Part shown: positions 45,958 through 58,505 of the stretch, piece after piece | How the letters are laid out: every line of letters starts with the position of its first letter | Position numbering within the stretch: position 1 is the stretch's first letter | From: Solanum dulcamara | Lineage: Eukaryota; Streptophyta; Magnoliopsida; Solanales; Solanaceae | Assembly (NCBI RefSeq): GCF_947179165.1 | Contig: NC_077239.1 | Span: forward strand, 21,607,134 to 21,671,133 | Direction of reading: 5' to 3' | DNA: 64,000 nt | Made by a program: the position numbers and the translations under genes | The notes under the pieces: model-generated | Told to the model about the DNA's origin: nothing | What the model saw: only the letters and a program-made list of their open reading frames with translations | Database searches by the model: none

Positions 45958-47304
45958 TGTTGCCACAAAAGCACACATAACTGTACGTGGTCTTATAAAT
46001 AATAAAGTGGCTCCTTTCAGAACCGGATTATTCAACCCAAAGGACTTTAATCAGGCATGAGTAATATTTCCAATTGACTCAACTATTTGCGTATGTTGCA
46101 AAATTGATTTCATTATATTGTCTACTAAGTTATTAAAACTACTACTAAGAAAAAAATCGGAAATTTAGTGATTTTTGATCAAATGAGTAAATAATTTCAG
46201 GGTTGTACAACTGCAGATTTCAGGTCTAACATACTTTTACTCTTGCATTTAATGGGTCTTTCAATTAGTTATTTACATGGTTGATTTTACAATCATTGTC
46301 TTTCGAGTCTAATTGCCTACCTATGTTGACAGCCTAACTATAATGTTGAGCGGGGATAGGCATGAACCAACACAGATGGTTTAATCCTATCATCCTATTT
46401 ATTAACAAAGTATGGATTATAGATATGTGTCACGAGCATCCTATACACGAATCATCGTAGGAATTTCTAGAACAAACACACTCTTTATATTCTAGTGTTC
46501 TATCTCCTTTCAGTCTCTCAGGTTTTGGGTAGATAACTAATATATTTTAATGGTGATGAAGCATTAAAATAGTATAAATGAGAATATAAGAGAAATTATA
46601 TGAAAGATACCATTTTCAACCAAAGTAAACTATATTAAAACCTTTATGTTTTGGCTACAACCCTAGAACATAGGATTTTAGCCACTCATAAAGTTTGAAA
46701 GAATCCAAAATATAAAAAATAACATAAAGAACCAAATTATAAATGAAAGAGAGAAAGAAATAAAACACTAAGATAGTTCTCATTTCGTCTTCCTTTGTTA
46801 AAACATCTAATATAAACTGGGTGTTTTAAAATAAAATACAAGTGGACTATTTATAGCCTCAAAAAACACAAAGTTTCAACCCATAAAGCGAAGTCCGCGA
46901 TGCAGAGATGTTTCTGCGAAGTGTAATTTTATATTTTCTTCTTCAGTAGATTATCTTCTATCCAGAACAAGGTATACGATGCAGACCTGGCGTGTACTAC
47001 ACTATTAAACCCAATATATTCTAAGTGTTGGAATTTAATTACTGAAGCTTAGTGCACGATGCGGACAAACTCTAGTCTAGTGCATTTCTTTCACATTTGT
47101 TCTCAACTTCTCCCTTAAGCTCCTCTTTCAATCCGATCAATTTTTGAATATCCATTCTTCCATATTTAGCCTTGAAATTTTTTAATCATGTTGGTTAGCT
47201 ATAGTCATACACAAGTATTTTAAAATATGAATTAAACTATAAGAATTTGCTCTCAAACTGTACTATGAACATGGCTTTTATTTTCTATTGGATGCATAAA
47301 TGCA
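45958..47304 (-). repeat. 3' LTR of the Athila-like element
   Basis: This 1,347-base LTR aligns with 56866-58334. It lacks the 121-bp duplication of the other LTR, which accounts for nearly all the length difference. The high-coordinate edge is followed by a degenerate purine tract (minus strand AGTGGTGATCTTGGG). It contains motifs of the CGATGCAGAG type near 46895, 46978 and 47053. Confidence 0.9.
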
Positions 47305-48917
47305 CCCAAGATCACCACTCTAAACTTATAGTTTTGTTCGTCCGTGAACAAATTCTCAACCTATGCCGAAACAGACATATATCATGCATGTAAAGAAGTC
47401 CCTCCCACCACAGTGATTTCACAAATAGTTTACTTTCGTAGCACGCTCACTTATTTCAAACAACCCACTTACCCAAAATAACCTAATATCCAAAGTTGAC
47501 TCTGACATACAGCAAACTCACATGAATTACTTAATCAAAATTTATTCAGGATGACCATTCTTCTACTAAACAAGTGCCCTCGACAAGAAAGAACTACCCA
47601 TATATTCTCACAGTTACATCTAAAGCCAATAAAAATGGGTACTAAGAAAAGTTTGCTCTCCCTCTCAAATAAAGTCACAAGTTACTCGAGATAAACCATA
47701 GTCTTTTTATTAGTGTACTATGCATCTCAATTAAGGTAGCTAAAACTTAAGAATCACTTAGAACTTTTTCGGGTTGTAATGTAGGATAGGGGATGGGTAG
47801 GTATTAATTTGGACATGTATAGTGACTAGGTTCCCAAGCACTTTTAATACATTACATTTATTCATTCCATGCAAGTTCTTCATCACCTCATTCTCACTGC
47901 TTTAGTCTTTCTCAAGCTTACCCTTTCTCTTTCTAGCTCACTTATCTATGTAGGGGATGTCTTCTTATTCTTTCTATTTTTTTCCTTCACAAACAAAATG
48001 TAGTTGGCTTTATTTTAACTTTCAAAGTGCTTTTCTTCCCTAACACAAGAATTCATTTCATTTTTACGCCAATGGCTTTACTCTTAGTAACACAAGGTTG
48101 TAACCCCCCCTCCCATTTCTTAACTTATTCTTTCCTAAGGCGCTTGGATTTTTGGATCAAATTTAGGTCTAAGAAAAACATGGGAATAGGATTCAAACGT
48201 GGCTACCAAAGAATCATATCAAAGTCTGAAAAGGGCTAACTAAGGAATTGCATCATGGTGGGTTTTTACAATTAGTCATTTTGAACTGAAACTACCAGAG
48301 AAATGCCTAGCTCCATTTCCTAATTCTAACTTTCCTTTGTTTTCGCTATGCAAATACACTGGGTAAGTTCTAGCAATCAAGAGTAACAAAGACTACACAA
48401 AATCCATCTCTCACACACATGGAAAATGCTTAATTTAAGAATGACAACTCTCATGATATTTCAACCCAATCAATCATATGAATTCCAAATAAAGCTTACA
48501 TATTCAAACTCTAACAACAGAAATACAGGTATCTTGACTCAGTCAATGCTTTCTTAGAATACATGCTTTTCAATTCATTTTCTATCTATTTATGAAATCC
48601 TGCAGTTTAGCAAAACACTCCACCTATACATTACTATAATGAAAATAAAGCAAGAAAATATCATATATAAATAACATTTTTTTATACAGTTCAAGAGAAC
48701 TATCCACGGCTAAAGAACCGATAAAAATGCAATGCAACCCAAAATAAAATGTCTAACCAATTCAACTAAGATAAAAATAACTAAAGCAATTCCATAAAAT
48801 AACATATATGTACAATAGTAAACACTCAATCTCCTACCCGACACTTAAAGAATTGACACTGCCCTCAGTGCCACACACATAAACATCCAAACTATGTGAG
48901 GTAAGACACTACCCTAT
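47305..48917 (-). other. Athila-like 3' noncoding region
   Basis: No coding signal is seen in this A/T-rich stretch between the extra frame and the 3' LTR. An isolated 70-codon frame at 48027-48239 on the plus strand has no recognisable motif. Long 3' noncoding regions are usual for Athila elements. Confidence 0.6.
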
Positions 48918-50129
48918 CTACTCATATATATCTCCTTCAGCAACTAGATCAAAAATATCTAATGGAATTAAATCCGCCGCCTCAAAATCTGATTCACCAT
49001 CCGAACCTGCCCTCTTTTTGTCATCGCCAGTGGGGACATCATCCTTAGTAGACTCATAAAAATCAGGTCCAAGTCCCAGTACCACCATAGCGTGCTTATT
49101 TAGTGGATATTGGTTTTTCACCTAACGTAGTTCCTTTTCCATTAAAGCGCGTTCTTCAGTTCAGTTACGGAGCATCTCTAGGATAAACATGCAGGTCGTG
49201 ATCATATCATCTCTCTTTGCGTGCTCCAGTTAAGTGGGAATTGGGCCATAAGGGGTGTCTGACCCATTAATCTTTGTAACATCAAAAGCTCTAGAAGTAA
49301 AGGGGACCATATAATCATTGAGGTCCTCAGGGACCCCAGTCTTGTAGCATAACTCAGTGATTAGGCCTCCAAAGGCGTAGCCACGGCCGCGAAGGACTCT
49401 ATATTTACGGATAGTCAAGTTGATCACAGAACCTATATTAATTTCCATACCCTTTATAAGGGAATATACCAAACACACCTTGTACCTTGTCACATCGGTG
49501 TTGTGGAGTCCTGTAATAAGGATATACATCACAATCTTCACCCACACACGAGCTTTCTTGTTAAAAAGGGCATACGGGAGAGCTCGATGGTAACCACGGT
49601 GCCCATGATGAACCTACTTAGTGGTGGATTTGGGCCCATATAAGGTATGGAAAATATCTTGGTAAGGCATTCTAATTTAGAGCTCCTTTAAGGGGGCAGT
49701 AGGAAAATTTAGAGTTTCTAATATCTCATTTATGTCCATAGGAGACAATGGAACATCTACTCCCCGCAGTGTAATATAACGAGTATGAGTACCCAGCTGG
49801 TAATTGGCATAGAATTCCTTAACCACGTGACCATTGCACAGCTTTGGGTCAAGGAATAAAAAACTCTTCTTGAGATGCATTAATCTCCTCATGATCTGTG
49901 GGTACTCTCTTGAAAAGCTCTCATCCTCTATAGATACATCGCAAATATAGCGAGATTCATTGTGCTTTTTGTACTAATTCTTTCCTGCCAGATTTACCAC
50001 CCTCAAACCAAACCTACGAGATTGACCCTACGGTATAGATAGTATAGGTGGTATAGATAGCACACCTCTGTTCCTATTTTTGGTACTAGGGGCTGTTGGT
50101 TCCTTACCGAGCCTTTGACTAGACGACAT
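48918..50129 (-). pseudogene. Extra ORF of the Athila-like element (putative plant transposon protein, Transposase_32-like)
   Basis: A single 404-codon phase runs from MSSSQRLGKEP at 50129 to DIFDLVAEGDIYE at 48918. It is interrupted by seven stops but has no frameshift. The conserved order is EYPQIMRRL, VVKEFYANYQ, YITLRGVDVPLSPMDINEIL, KKARVWVKIVMYILITGLHN, TDVTRYKVCLVYSLIKGMEI and FGGLITELCYKTGVP. This matches my knowledge of the plant family annotated as putative plant transposon protein (Pfam Transposase_32), often found downstream of integrase in Athila-type elements. Its biochemical role is unknown. The last 60 residues are strongly acidic. At least two stops sit where Trp is expected (AAT-TAG-TAC and AAG-TAG-GTT), pointing to G-to-A decay. 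Confidence 0.82.
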
Positions 50130-51536
50130 AATTTACTGCACGCGAGTCATAAAAAAGAGAACATACGATCTCCTACGTGTACATTTGCAAACTGAAGGTT
50201 GTTAACCCCACACTCAAACATTATAATAGAATACAAGTTATATGAAGGTACTCAGACTTTCCTTTATTCGAAAAATATGTGCATATATGTTTTCATACCA
50301 ATCCATACTTCAATTAATCAACAACGTGAACCCAATACAATACAAATTCATAGAAGCCTCATATATTCTAGTATGCCTCACAAAAATATACATGATTGAA
50401 CAAAAAAGAATCATCCCAAGTGAATTCCCCATACGTCAAGCATACCTTGAAGCCAAAGATAAGGAAAATAGATACTCACCCCATACTTAACTCACAAAGC
50501 AAACAAATTTAACACAATCTAGCATGCATGCTTACTCAAGACTTCAACATACATGATCAATCACAACCACAAACGTCCACTCCCCACAATATCAAAACTA
50601 GAGTTTTGGTTTAAGAACTTTATCCCATAAACAATTTCCCACAATAAGAATGTGCTCATCAAACAAAGAACAAAGAAACAATCAAAGTTATGGGGTCAAA
50701 CCTCAAAGCCCATGAACTTAACTATGTAAAATTCAATCACCCATATCATAAAAATAGTTGAAGAAGAAATACCTTGTGTGCGTGAAGAAGAAACTCATAA
50801 ATTCTTGCTTGAATTGAACTAGGGCGTTGCACATTTTGCTTGAGAAGAGAGAATTTTTAGAGTTGAAGTGGTGAAGGGGTTGAAAATATGAAGTTAAAAG
50901 TGAATTTTAAGGGTTAAAAGTGGACTGGGTTGGGTTAAAATAATTAAAAATGGGTAAAGCCAGTATTTTTTTTTATTAAAGCTACCCAAAAAACCACCCA
51001 GGTCCACGATGCAGAGACGTCGCGGGCTACACCTTTTAGTGCGCAAAAAATTTAAAAATTAAACTTACATAAATAAATCAGGTCACGGACCTAGCGCTTA
51101 CTTTCCTTGGACGTGATTTTTCCAAACATTATTGCTAGACATACCAGGGCCAAAATTTAATAGGAAGGGAGTAAGTCCATGACGTAGAGACGTCGTGGCC
51201 TCCATTGTTTAGAAATTGTCCGAGCTCTTTTTTTATTTTATTTTTTTATGTACAAATTATAATATCCTAAATATACACTAAAACAAGATGAAGTTTTAGC
51301 ACACTCAAAAAATCCAATTATAACCTTTGACTAAAATAGATTTTACACAACCTCACTATTTGCCTCTTGTGTAGCGCCTAATTTATCATCAGGGCATGAC
51401 TCAACTCTAGCTTCATTCATTTTTGTGCTCAATTTATTCCACCTTACAATCGACATCTTGCCCAAAATAGCTCTTAGCATGTTGTCCAATCACCACGAAC
51501 ACGGTTGATTTGGTGCGATCCTATAGTTGCACAGCT
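50130..51536 (-). other. Athila-like spacer between integrase and extra ORF
   Basis: No coding motif is found. Short T-rich runs lie near 50965-50980 and 51230-51250. Two G/C-rich dyad-bearing motifs (GTCCACGATGCAGAGACGTC at 51002 and a GTCCATGACGTAGAGACGTC variant at 51175) resemble motifs in this element's LTRs. Confidence 0.6.
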
Positions 51537-52577
51537 CTATGTGCTAAATTCACACCACCTTAAATGGTACACTCTATTTGGATCGAAGCTTACCTGGAAA
51601 AAGACGTAAATGAGAGTTAAACAGCAATACCTTTTGGCTTGGCTCGAATGTGCGAGCGACTGTATGCTTCTTATGCCATTTCTTTGTCTCCTCTTTATAC
51701 AATTTTGCATCCTCATAAGTGTGGAGTATGAATTTCTCCAGTTCATGAAGATTATCCATACGCTTTCTACTTACCAGCCATGGGTCTAGGTTCATCTTAC
51801 TAGTGGCCCAGTATGCCTAGTGTTCCATCTCCACCGGAAGGTGACAGGCTCTTTCTAACACTATATGGTATAGTGAAGTGCCGATTAATGTTTTGTTCGC
51901 AGTCTAGTAGGCTCAGAGCACTTCATCTATCTTGATATCCAGTCCTTTCTTTTAACAATGATGGTATTTTGAAGGATTTGCTTCACTTCACGATTTGATA
52001 CTTCAACATGTCTTCTATTCTGGCAATGATATGTTATGGCGACCTTATGTCTGACACCAAACTTAGCTAATAGATTCTTTATCATTTGGTTTATGAAATG
52101 CTTACCTCCATCACTGATGATGGCCCTTCGAGTGCCAAACATTGTGAAAATATGCTTCTTGAGGAATCGACTTATAAATTTAGTATCATTATTGGCGAAG
52201 CAATGTCCTCAACCTATTTAGAAACATAATCAACCACCACCAATATATAATGATTTCCATATGACGGTGGGAAAGGACCCATAAAGTTTATTCCCCCACA
52301 CATCAATGATCTCTACCTATAGGATGTTATTCAATGGCATCTCATACCTTCTTGATATGGTGCCCATCCTTTGGCATGAGTCACACCTTTTGACAAAACA
52401 TGCAGCATATTTAAATAACTTAGGCCAAAAGAAACCAGACTGCAATACCTTATAATTTGTGCATTCTCCTCCATGATGTCCACTATATGCAGATGACTGG
52501 AAATTATGTAGAACCTGATGGACTTCAAATTCAAGCACACATCTCCTTATCATCTGATCAACACCTTTTTTGAACAA
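51537..52577 (-). pseudogene. Integrase of the Athila-like element
   Basis: The N-terminal zinc domain in the frame at 52317-52577 shows SAYSGHHGGECTNYKVLQSG, then FVKRCDSCQRMGTISRRYEM. The His pair and the CxxC pair are all present. The core follows with VVVDYVSK (first Asp; the next codon, normally Trp, is TAG), then RRAIISDGGKHFINQMI (second Asp) and RRHVEVSNREVKQIL (Glu kept). The C-terminus in 51574-51795 reads NLHELEKFILHTYEDAKLYK and KVLLFNSHLRLFPGKLRSK. All three catalytic residues survive while stops break the frame. Confidence 0.92.
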
Positions 52578-52759
52578 GTAAAGTTCATCTCATGTATAGA
52601 ACTTTGCTTCATACACTAGCCTCTTCTTTTGTTGGGAGTTTGCTTCTTGGGAAACACTCACTCACTATATAGTTTACAATATCTGCATAGCATGGGAGTT
52701 CTTTGACTTTTAATGTGAACAACTACTTATTTGGAACCTATACCTTTATAGACCTTTAT

Positions 52760-53154
52760 GCACCCATATGTGAACAATTCTCTAAGCTAGATAAGTTATC
52801 TGCTATTTGATTTTCACATCCTTTCCTGTCTTTGATTTCTATATCAAATTCTTAGAGCAGCAGGATCCATCTAATTAATCTGGGTTTTGTATGCTTCTTG
52901 TTAAACAAGTACTTGAGAGATACAGGGTTAGTATAAACAATCACTTTTGTACCTAGCAGGTAAGAGCAGAATTTATCAAATGCATAGACCAATGCAAATA
53001 TCTCCTTCTCTATCATAGTGTAATTTGCCTGACTTGAGTCAGGAGTTTTGCTGGCATAGTAGATAGAGTGGAAGATTTTCTCCTTTCTTTATCCTATCAC
53101 TTCTCCCACTATTATGTGACTCGCATCGCATAATAACTCAAAGGGTAGCTCCCA
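52760..53154 (-). pseudogene. RNase H of the Athila-like element
   Basis: The minus strand reads WELPFELLCDASHIIVGEVI, then [51 protein letters not shown] and ADNLSSLENC. The first Asp (CDAS) and the Glu (EKEIFA) are visible, as is the last Asp (ADNLS). The third, normally VYTDH, is Asn (VYTNP). Two in-frame stops are present. It is one of the best preserved domains in the window. Confidence 0.9.
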
Positions 53155-53199
53155 GTTAGAAGCTATCTGGATTGGGGCTTCAGTCAGCCTCTTCTTCAC

Positions 53200-54080
53200 G
53201 GGTTCAAAGTCCTACTAATAGTTATCATTGAAAATAAATTTTAACTCCTTCTCTTACAAGTTGTAAATAGGTCGGATAATATTTGAAAAATCCTTAATCA
53301 ATTGCTGATAGAATCCAGCATGACCTAGGAAACAACAGATATCTTTTATTGAAACAGGTGGTGGAAGCTTCTCGATTACTTTTATTTTAGATCTATCTAC
53401 CTCCAAATCATATTTAGAAACTTTGTGCCCTAATACAATCCCCCCCCCCTTTACCAAGAAGTCATACTATCACTAGTTTAGGATGAGATTCATTTCCTCA
53501 CACCTTGCTAATACTTTTTCTAAATTATGCAAATAGAGATCAAAAGATTCTCTAAACACTGAAAAGTTATCCATAAAGATTTCTATGAACTCTTCCACTA
53601 TATCATTGAAGATAGCAATCATGCTCCTCTGAAAAGTAGCAAGAGTATTATAAAAACCAAACGACATACGCTTAAATGCATATGTTCCGTATAGATATGT
53701 GAATGTTGTATTTTCCTAGTGCTTCGGTACAATGATAATCTGGTTGTATCGTGAATATCCATCTAAGAAGCAATAGTACTCTTGGCCTGCTATCCTGTAG
53801 AGCATTTAATCAATAAATGGAACTGGGTAATGATCTTTCCTTGAGGCATCATTTAACATTCTATAATCTATGAAGATATGTCATCCAATCACTATTCTGG
53901 AGGGGACTAACTATTTCTTCTCATTAGTCACCACGGTCATTCCCTCTTTCTTTGGCACACATTGAACTGGGCTTACCCACTTACTATCAGAGATTGAGTG
54001 ATTTATGCCTGCATCTAGCCACTTAATTATCTCTTTCTTTACTACCTCTTTCTTGATAGGGTTTAATCATTGTTATGGTT
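53200..54080 (-). pseudogene. Reverse transcriptase of the Athila-like element
   Basis: Pieces in order are: EVVKKEIIKWLDAGINHSIS, DSKWVSPVQCVPKKEGMTVV, FIDYRMLNDASRKDHYPVPF, EYYCFLDGYSRYNQI (first Asp), SFGFYNTLATFQRSMIAIF, and the catalytic box IFMDNFSVF. The second catalytic Asp has become Asn (53566-53577). The end reads GIVLGHKVSKYDLEVDRSKI and CFLGHAGFYQQLIKDFSN. About eight stops interrupt it, with a poly(C) run at about 53440-53450 adding a likely frameshift. Confidence 0.92.
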
Positions 54081-54203
54081 GGGCACTAACCTTATGTCCT
54101 TCTTCCATTAAAATTCTATACATGCACAAAGCAAGGCCGATACTATCGAGATCAGCTATTTGCCATCCAATTGCCTTCTTGTGCCTTTTTAACACCTTAA
54201 GTG

Positions 54204-55141
54204 TTATTGTGACCTGTAGCATAGACAAAGAAGAGAAAGAATTATAGGTAAAGAACTATTAACTCCAAGAAAAGCGTACCTCAGATGGGATGGATGTTTC
54301 TTCAACTCCGAGTTGGGAGCTTCTTCAAGAGATGGCTTAGGTGAAGGACCCAATTCTCTATTTAATGGTTCCACATTCTTTTTCCACTTGATGACATTTG
54401 GAATATCGAGCACACTAGCTAGATTTTTAGCTTCCCTGTCACCTTTAATATCTTGACCCATCAATACTTTTTCCAAAGGGTCTTTTGCTCAAATGCATTG
54501 AGGTACCAATTCTTTATTGATGATAGTTATAGAAGACAACTCTTCATAGGTTACAGGCAATTTCAGTGCCTGATATACATCAAAAACCTTAACTTTGTAA
54601 TTTTCTCTCATCGTTAATCTACATGCAGCCATAACAATAAGTGCACCTCCTGCTGCTAAGAAAGGATGCCCCAAAATAAATGGAATATGTAGACCAGGCT
54701 CAAAATCTAACAAAACTAAATCAACAGGAAAGATGAGGGATCCTACTTGAACTAACATAACCTCAATAATACCATCAAGTCTAGCTATAGAACGATGAGC
54801 CAATTATAACAAAATGATGGTTGGTTTAGGTTCTCCTATGCCTAATTTCTTAAGTATAGATCTAGGTATTAAGTTTATACTTGCACCTAGATCACACAAA
54901 ACTCTTGCAATGCTGCACTTAATAATGGTTACCTATACCGTAAAACAACTTGGATCTTTTTGCTTAGCTGGTAGCTATATTTTTTCAAGATTTTTGAACT
55001 ACACTTTTTAGTGAGTGCCACTATTTCAAACATAGCTATCTTGCCCTTGTTGGCCATAATATCTTTGAAAGATTTGGTATATTTGGGAATACCATGCATC
55101 ACATCAATCAAAGGAAAGTTAATTTGTATCCATTTAAGCAT
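54204..55141 (-). pseudogene. Protease region of the Athila-like element
   Basis: The frame at 54929-55141 holds the upstream block (PLIDVMHGIPKYTKSFKDIM, ALTKKCSS). The active site at about 54895 reads CDLGASINLIPRSILKKLGI. The frame at 54489-54803 holds MLVQVGSLIFPVDLVLLDFE, then HIPFILGHPFLAAGGALIVM, the Athila/Tat protease tail. A TAA at about 54805 splits them. The frame at 54204-54476 is the spacer to RT. Confidence 0.88.
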
Positions 55142-56738
55142 ATCTATGAATTTTTCAAAATATTCCTCCTTCTTCTTCTTTTAAAATTTTTATGTGAATG
55201 GGAAAGTGGTTTTTTCTTTGGATCTTGCCCCTTGGTTTTATCTTTGGCTCTTGATACTTCTATGGTAATCTAGGATCACCACCTTCAAACTCTACAGTTG
55301 TACCTTTACCTTCACTAACTTTGCTTTATGGTGCTAGCTCAGCTAGTGTTCGTCCACTTTGTGTGCTCACAATATTTACCTACTTGTTGTTTGGATCAGT
55401 GTTCCTGCTAAACCACCTTGCTAGTTGTCCCACCTTCTTTCTTATATCTTGAGTAGTGATTTGATACTGACGAATATCTGCAGCTAGCTTAGCTTGTTCA
55501 GCCATGAGTTTTTAAGCATGTCCTCCGCGCTCATGTTTCCTGTACTAGATCATTGTTGTCTAATCTAGCCTTGCTGATTGTAGTTCTAGCCTCCTTCTTG
55601 TGGTCTATATTGAACTTTGCCTTGGTGCTGGTTCTATTGGTTTTTACCCCAAGAGAAGTTTGGATGGTTCCTCCAACTGGTTTATAAGTGTTTCCATAAT
55701 TTTGCTAGCCTCCACCTCTCTATGCGATCCGTACAAAATTTACTGATTTAGGGTTTGCACCATAATATTCTGGCGTGTGTTCACTACTGCCACACACTTT
55801 ACACCATATCTGCTGCTACTGAACTACATTCACTAGAGCATGTTGTTACCTCAAAGCTAAGTTGCTGAAATGAGTAGACAAGATGATTTGCATTGCTATA
55901 ATCTGCACAGTCAAAGCTTTCACAACATCTAATTCACGCATACCTACATCTTTTTGGACAATAGGCCTAGAATTTCCTCCATTCTATTCTGAATTTCCTT
56001 GAGACATACAGTTCAACAATGTGTAGAGCTCATCATATGTCTCCTCCAAAACCTGTGCACCTGTAACTAAATCAAGAAGAATTTTGTTGTTGGGTTCCAA
56101 CCCTTCAATAAAGGTATGGACCAATACCTTGTTAGCTTAGTGATGATAAGGACAGCTAGTGAGTAGAGATTTAAATCTTTCCCTGGCTTGGTGTAAATTT
56201 TCACTAGACTTCTACTTAAATATTAGTATTTCAGCTCTTAGTTTTGATGTCTTCCTTGAAGGAAAGAACTTCATCAAGAATTTGCGAGCCAAATCATTCC
56301 ATGTAGTCATGGAATTGGGTGGTTCTGACTTCTACCATGTTCTATCCTCCCCTAATAAATAAAATGGGAATAAGGTTAGCCTCAAATAATTAGGAGACAC
56401 TCATGTTGGTGTGTAGGTGTCACTGATTTCCAAAAAGTTCTGGATGTGGACTTGGGGATCTTCGTGAAGAATTCCCTTGAATTGCTTATTAGTGAGCAAT
56501 AGTTTCTCCGTGTTCTATTTTAGTTCAAATCTTTCTCCAACTGGCGGTTTCTAAATGCTGGAGGTGACATTCATTGTGAGTGGGACTGCAACATCACGTA
56601 TTGTTTTAGCTACCATATTTCTAGGGACCTCTATTGGCACTTTGTTATTATTACCCAGATTTACCTGTCATTTAGGATATTGAGAAGTCTCTCAGGCTCA
56701 GCTAATGGATCTACAATATTCCCACTTCTTTCCGGCAT
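55142..56738 (-). pseudogene. Gag of the Athila-like element
   Basis: The start at 56738 reads MPERSGNIVDPLAEPERLLN. Phase shifts follow, but the conserved capsid pieces are clear: GILHEDPQVHIQNFLEISDT, TTWNDLARKFLMKFFPSRKT, ENLHQARERFKSLLTSCPYH and LVHTFIEGLEPNNKILLDLV. A knuckle WCKVCGSSEHTPEYYG keeps C, C and H but has Tyr at the last position. The end toward protease lacks clear motifs. Confidence 0.88.
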
Positions 56739-56865
56739 GCCCTTGAAAATTTCCCCACAAAAAATCATAGCTAAGATTAAGTTGTTAACACTAACACAAA
56801 CCACTAAGAAAGGTTAAAAATAAACAATTGCCAAATTTAAAGTCTCCAAAAATGGTTTAAAAACT

Positions 56866-58334
56866 TGTTGCCACCAAAGCAAATGCAAGTGTACGTGGTC
56901 TTACAAGTAATAAAGTGGCTCCTTTTAGAACCGGATAGTCAAACCCAAAGGACTTTAATCAAGCCTGAGTAGTATTTCCAATTGACTCAGTTGCTCGCGT
57001 GTGTTGCAAAGAGTTGATTTCAATTATATTGTCTACTAAGTTATTAAAACTATATTATGAAATAGTTCGGAAATTTTGTTAGTTTGGATCTAATGAGGAA
57101 GTAATTCTAGTGTTGTAGCACTGTAGAATTTAGGTCTAACATACGTTCACTCCAGCATTTAATGGGTCTTTTAATTAGAGATTTACAGGGTTGATTTTAC
57201 AATCATGGTCTCTCGACCTCTAATTGCATGCCGATGTTTACAACCTAACTACATCATTGAGTGGAGATAGGCATGAATCAACAAAGATGCTTTAATCCTA
57301 TCTCCCTATTTATTAACCAAATATGGTGTATAGGTATGTCTCACGGGCATCCTATACAAAAATCATCCTAGGCAATTCTAAAACAAACACACTCTTTATA
57401 TTCTAGTGTTCTATCTCCTTTCCATCTCTCGAGCTCCGGGTAGACAACTAATACATACGTCTCACGAGCATCCTATACAGAAATCATCCTAGGCAATTTT
57501 AGAACAAACATACTCTTTATATTCTAGTGTTCTATCTCATTTTCGTCTCTCAAGCTCTGGGTAGACAACTAATACATTTTAATGGTGATCAAGCATTAAA
57601 ATATTATAAATGAGAATATAAGAGCAATTATATGAAAGACACTATTTTCAACCAAAGTAAACTATATTAAAACCTTCATCTTGTGGGTACAACCCTAGAA
57701 CAATGGATTTTAGCCACTCATAATGTTGAAAAAGCCAAAACATAATTAATAGCATAAAAATCCAACTTACATTTGAAAGAGAGAAAGAAATAAAACCTTA
57801 GGAGAGTTCTCCTTTCATTATCCTTTGTCAAAACATCAAATAAAACCTTCACGTTTTAAAATAAAATACAAGTGGACTATTTATAGCCTAAAAAAACTTG
57901 AAGTTTCAACCCCTATAGTGAAGTCCGCGACGCAGAGATGTTTCTGCATAGTTTAATTTTGCATTTTCTTCTTCGGCAGATTCTCTTATATCCTGAACCA
58001 GGTCCGCGACATGGACCTGGATCATACTACACTATTAAGCCCAATAAATTCTAAGTGTTGAAATTAAATTGTTGAAGCTTAGTGCGAGATGCGGACACAC
58101 TCCATTATAGTGCATTTCCTTCACATTTGTTCCCAACTTCTCCTTTAAGCTCCACTTTCAATCCAATAATCTTTTGATTGTCCATTCTTCCACATTTTGC
58201 CCTGAAATTGTCTAATCATGTTGGTTTGGTATATTCATACACATGTATTCTAAAAAATGAATTAAACTATAAGAATTTTCTCTTACACTATACTATGAAC
58301 ATGGGTTATTTTGGCTATTTGATGCATCAATGCA
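56866..58334 (-). repeat. 5' LTR of the Athila-like element
   Basis: This 1,469-base LTR differs from the 3' LTR mainly by a 121-bp tandem duplication. The inner edge is followed on the minus strand by AGTTTTTAAACCATTTTTGG and then GACTTTAAATTTGGC. That resembles the usual Athila tRNA-Asp primer region with its central part missing, so the primer site is eroded. Confidence 0.88.
57338..57579. repeat. 121-bp tandem duplication in the Athila-like 5' LTR
   Basis: Adjacent copies at 57338-57458 and 57459-57579 share GTCTCACG(A/G)GCATCCTATACA and CACTAACTTT-free stretches such as CTTTATATTCTAGTGTTC. The 3' LTR has one copy only (about 46431-46545). Confidence 0.92.
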
Positions 58335-58505
58335 CCTAGATAAGCAATAATGGTTTTTTCTTTAAATATATGGACTCATTATCTCTCTGGCGTGTATGTG
58401 GATGTGTTTTCTGATCACAAGAGCCTTTAGTCAGAAAGAGCTAAACCTTACCCATAAATACTGAATCACAATTAGGTATTATCCGAAAAAGGCTCTAGCA
58501 AGATT
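58335..58505 (+). pseudogene. Element D RNase H, right half
   Basis: From about 58355 the plus strand reads FSLNIWTHYLSGVYVDVF then SDHKSL, the RNase H segment that directly follows the HDLELAVV block at 45957 in gypsy polyproteins. The third catalytic Asp (FSDHK) is present. A TAG follows after SL. About 20 bases (58335-58354) between the LTR edge and the clear homology do not fit either side well. Confidence 0.85.

Larger units (their letters stand above)
45958..58334 (-). mobile_element. Athila-like gypsy element (12.4 kb)
   Basis: LTRs lie at 45958-47304 (3') and 56866-58334 (5'), each starting TGTTGCCAC and ending in ATGCA on the plus strand. On the minus strand the body runs gag (about 55570-56738), protease, RT, RNase H and integrase (51537-52577), then a long noncoding stretch and an extra frame (48918-50129). 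The RT block SFGFYNTLATFQRSMIAIF and the LGHPFLAAGGALI protease tail are typical of the Athila/Tat branch, which lacks a chromodomain. No clear 5-bp target duplication is seen (GCGGT on the left, CCTAG on the right). Confidence 0.9.
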
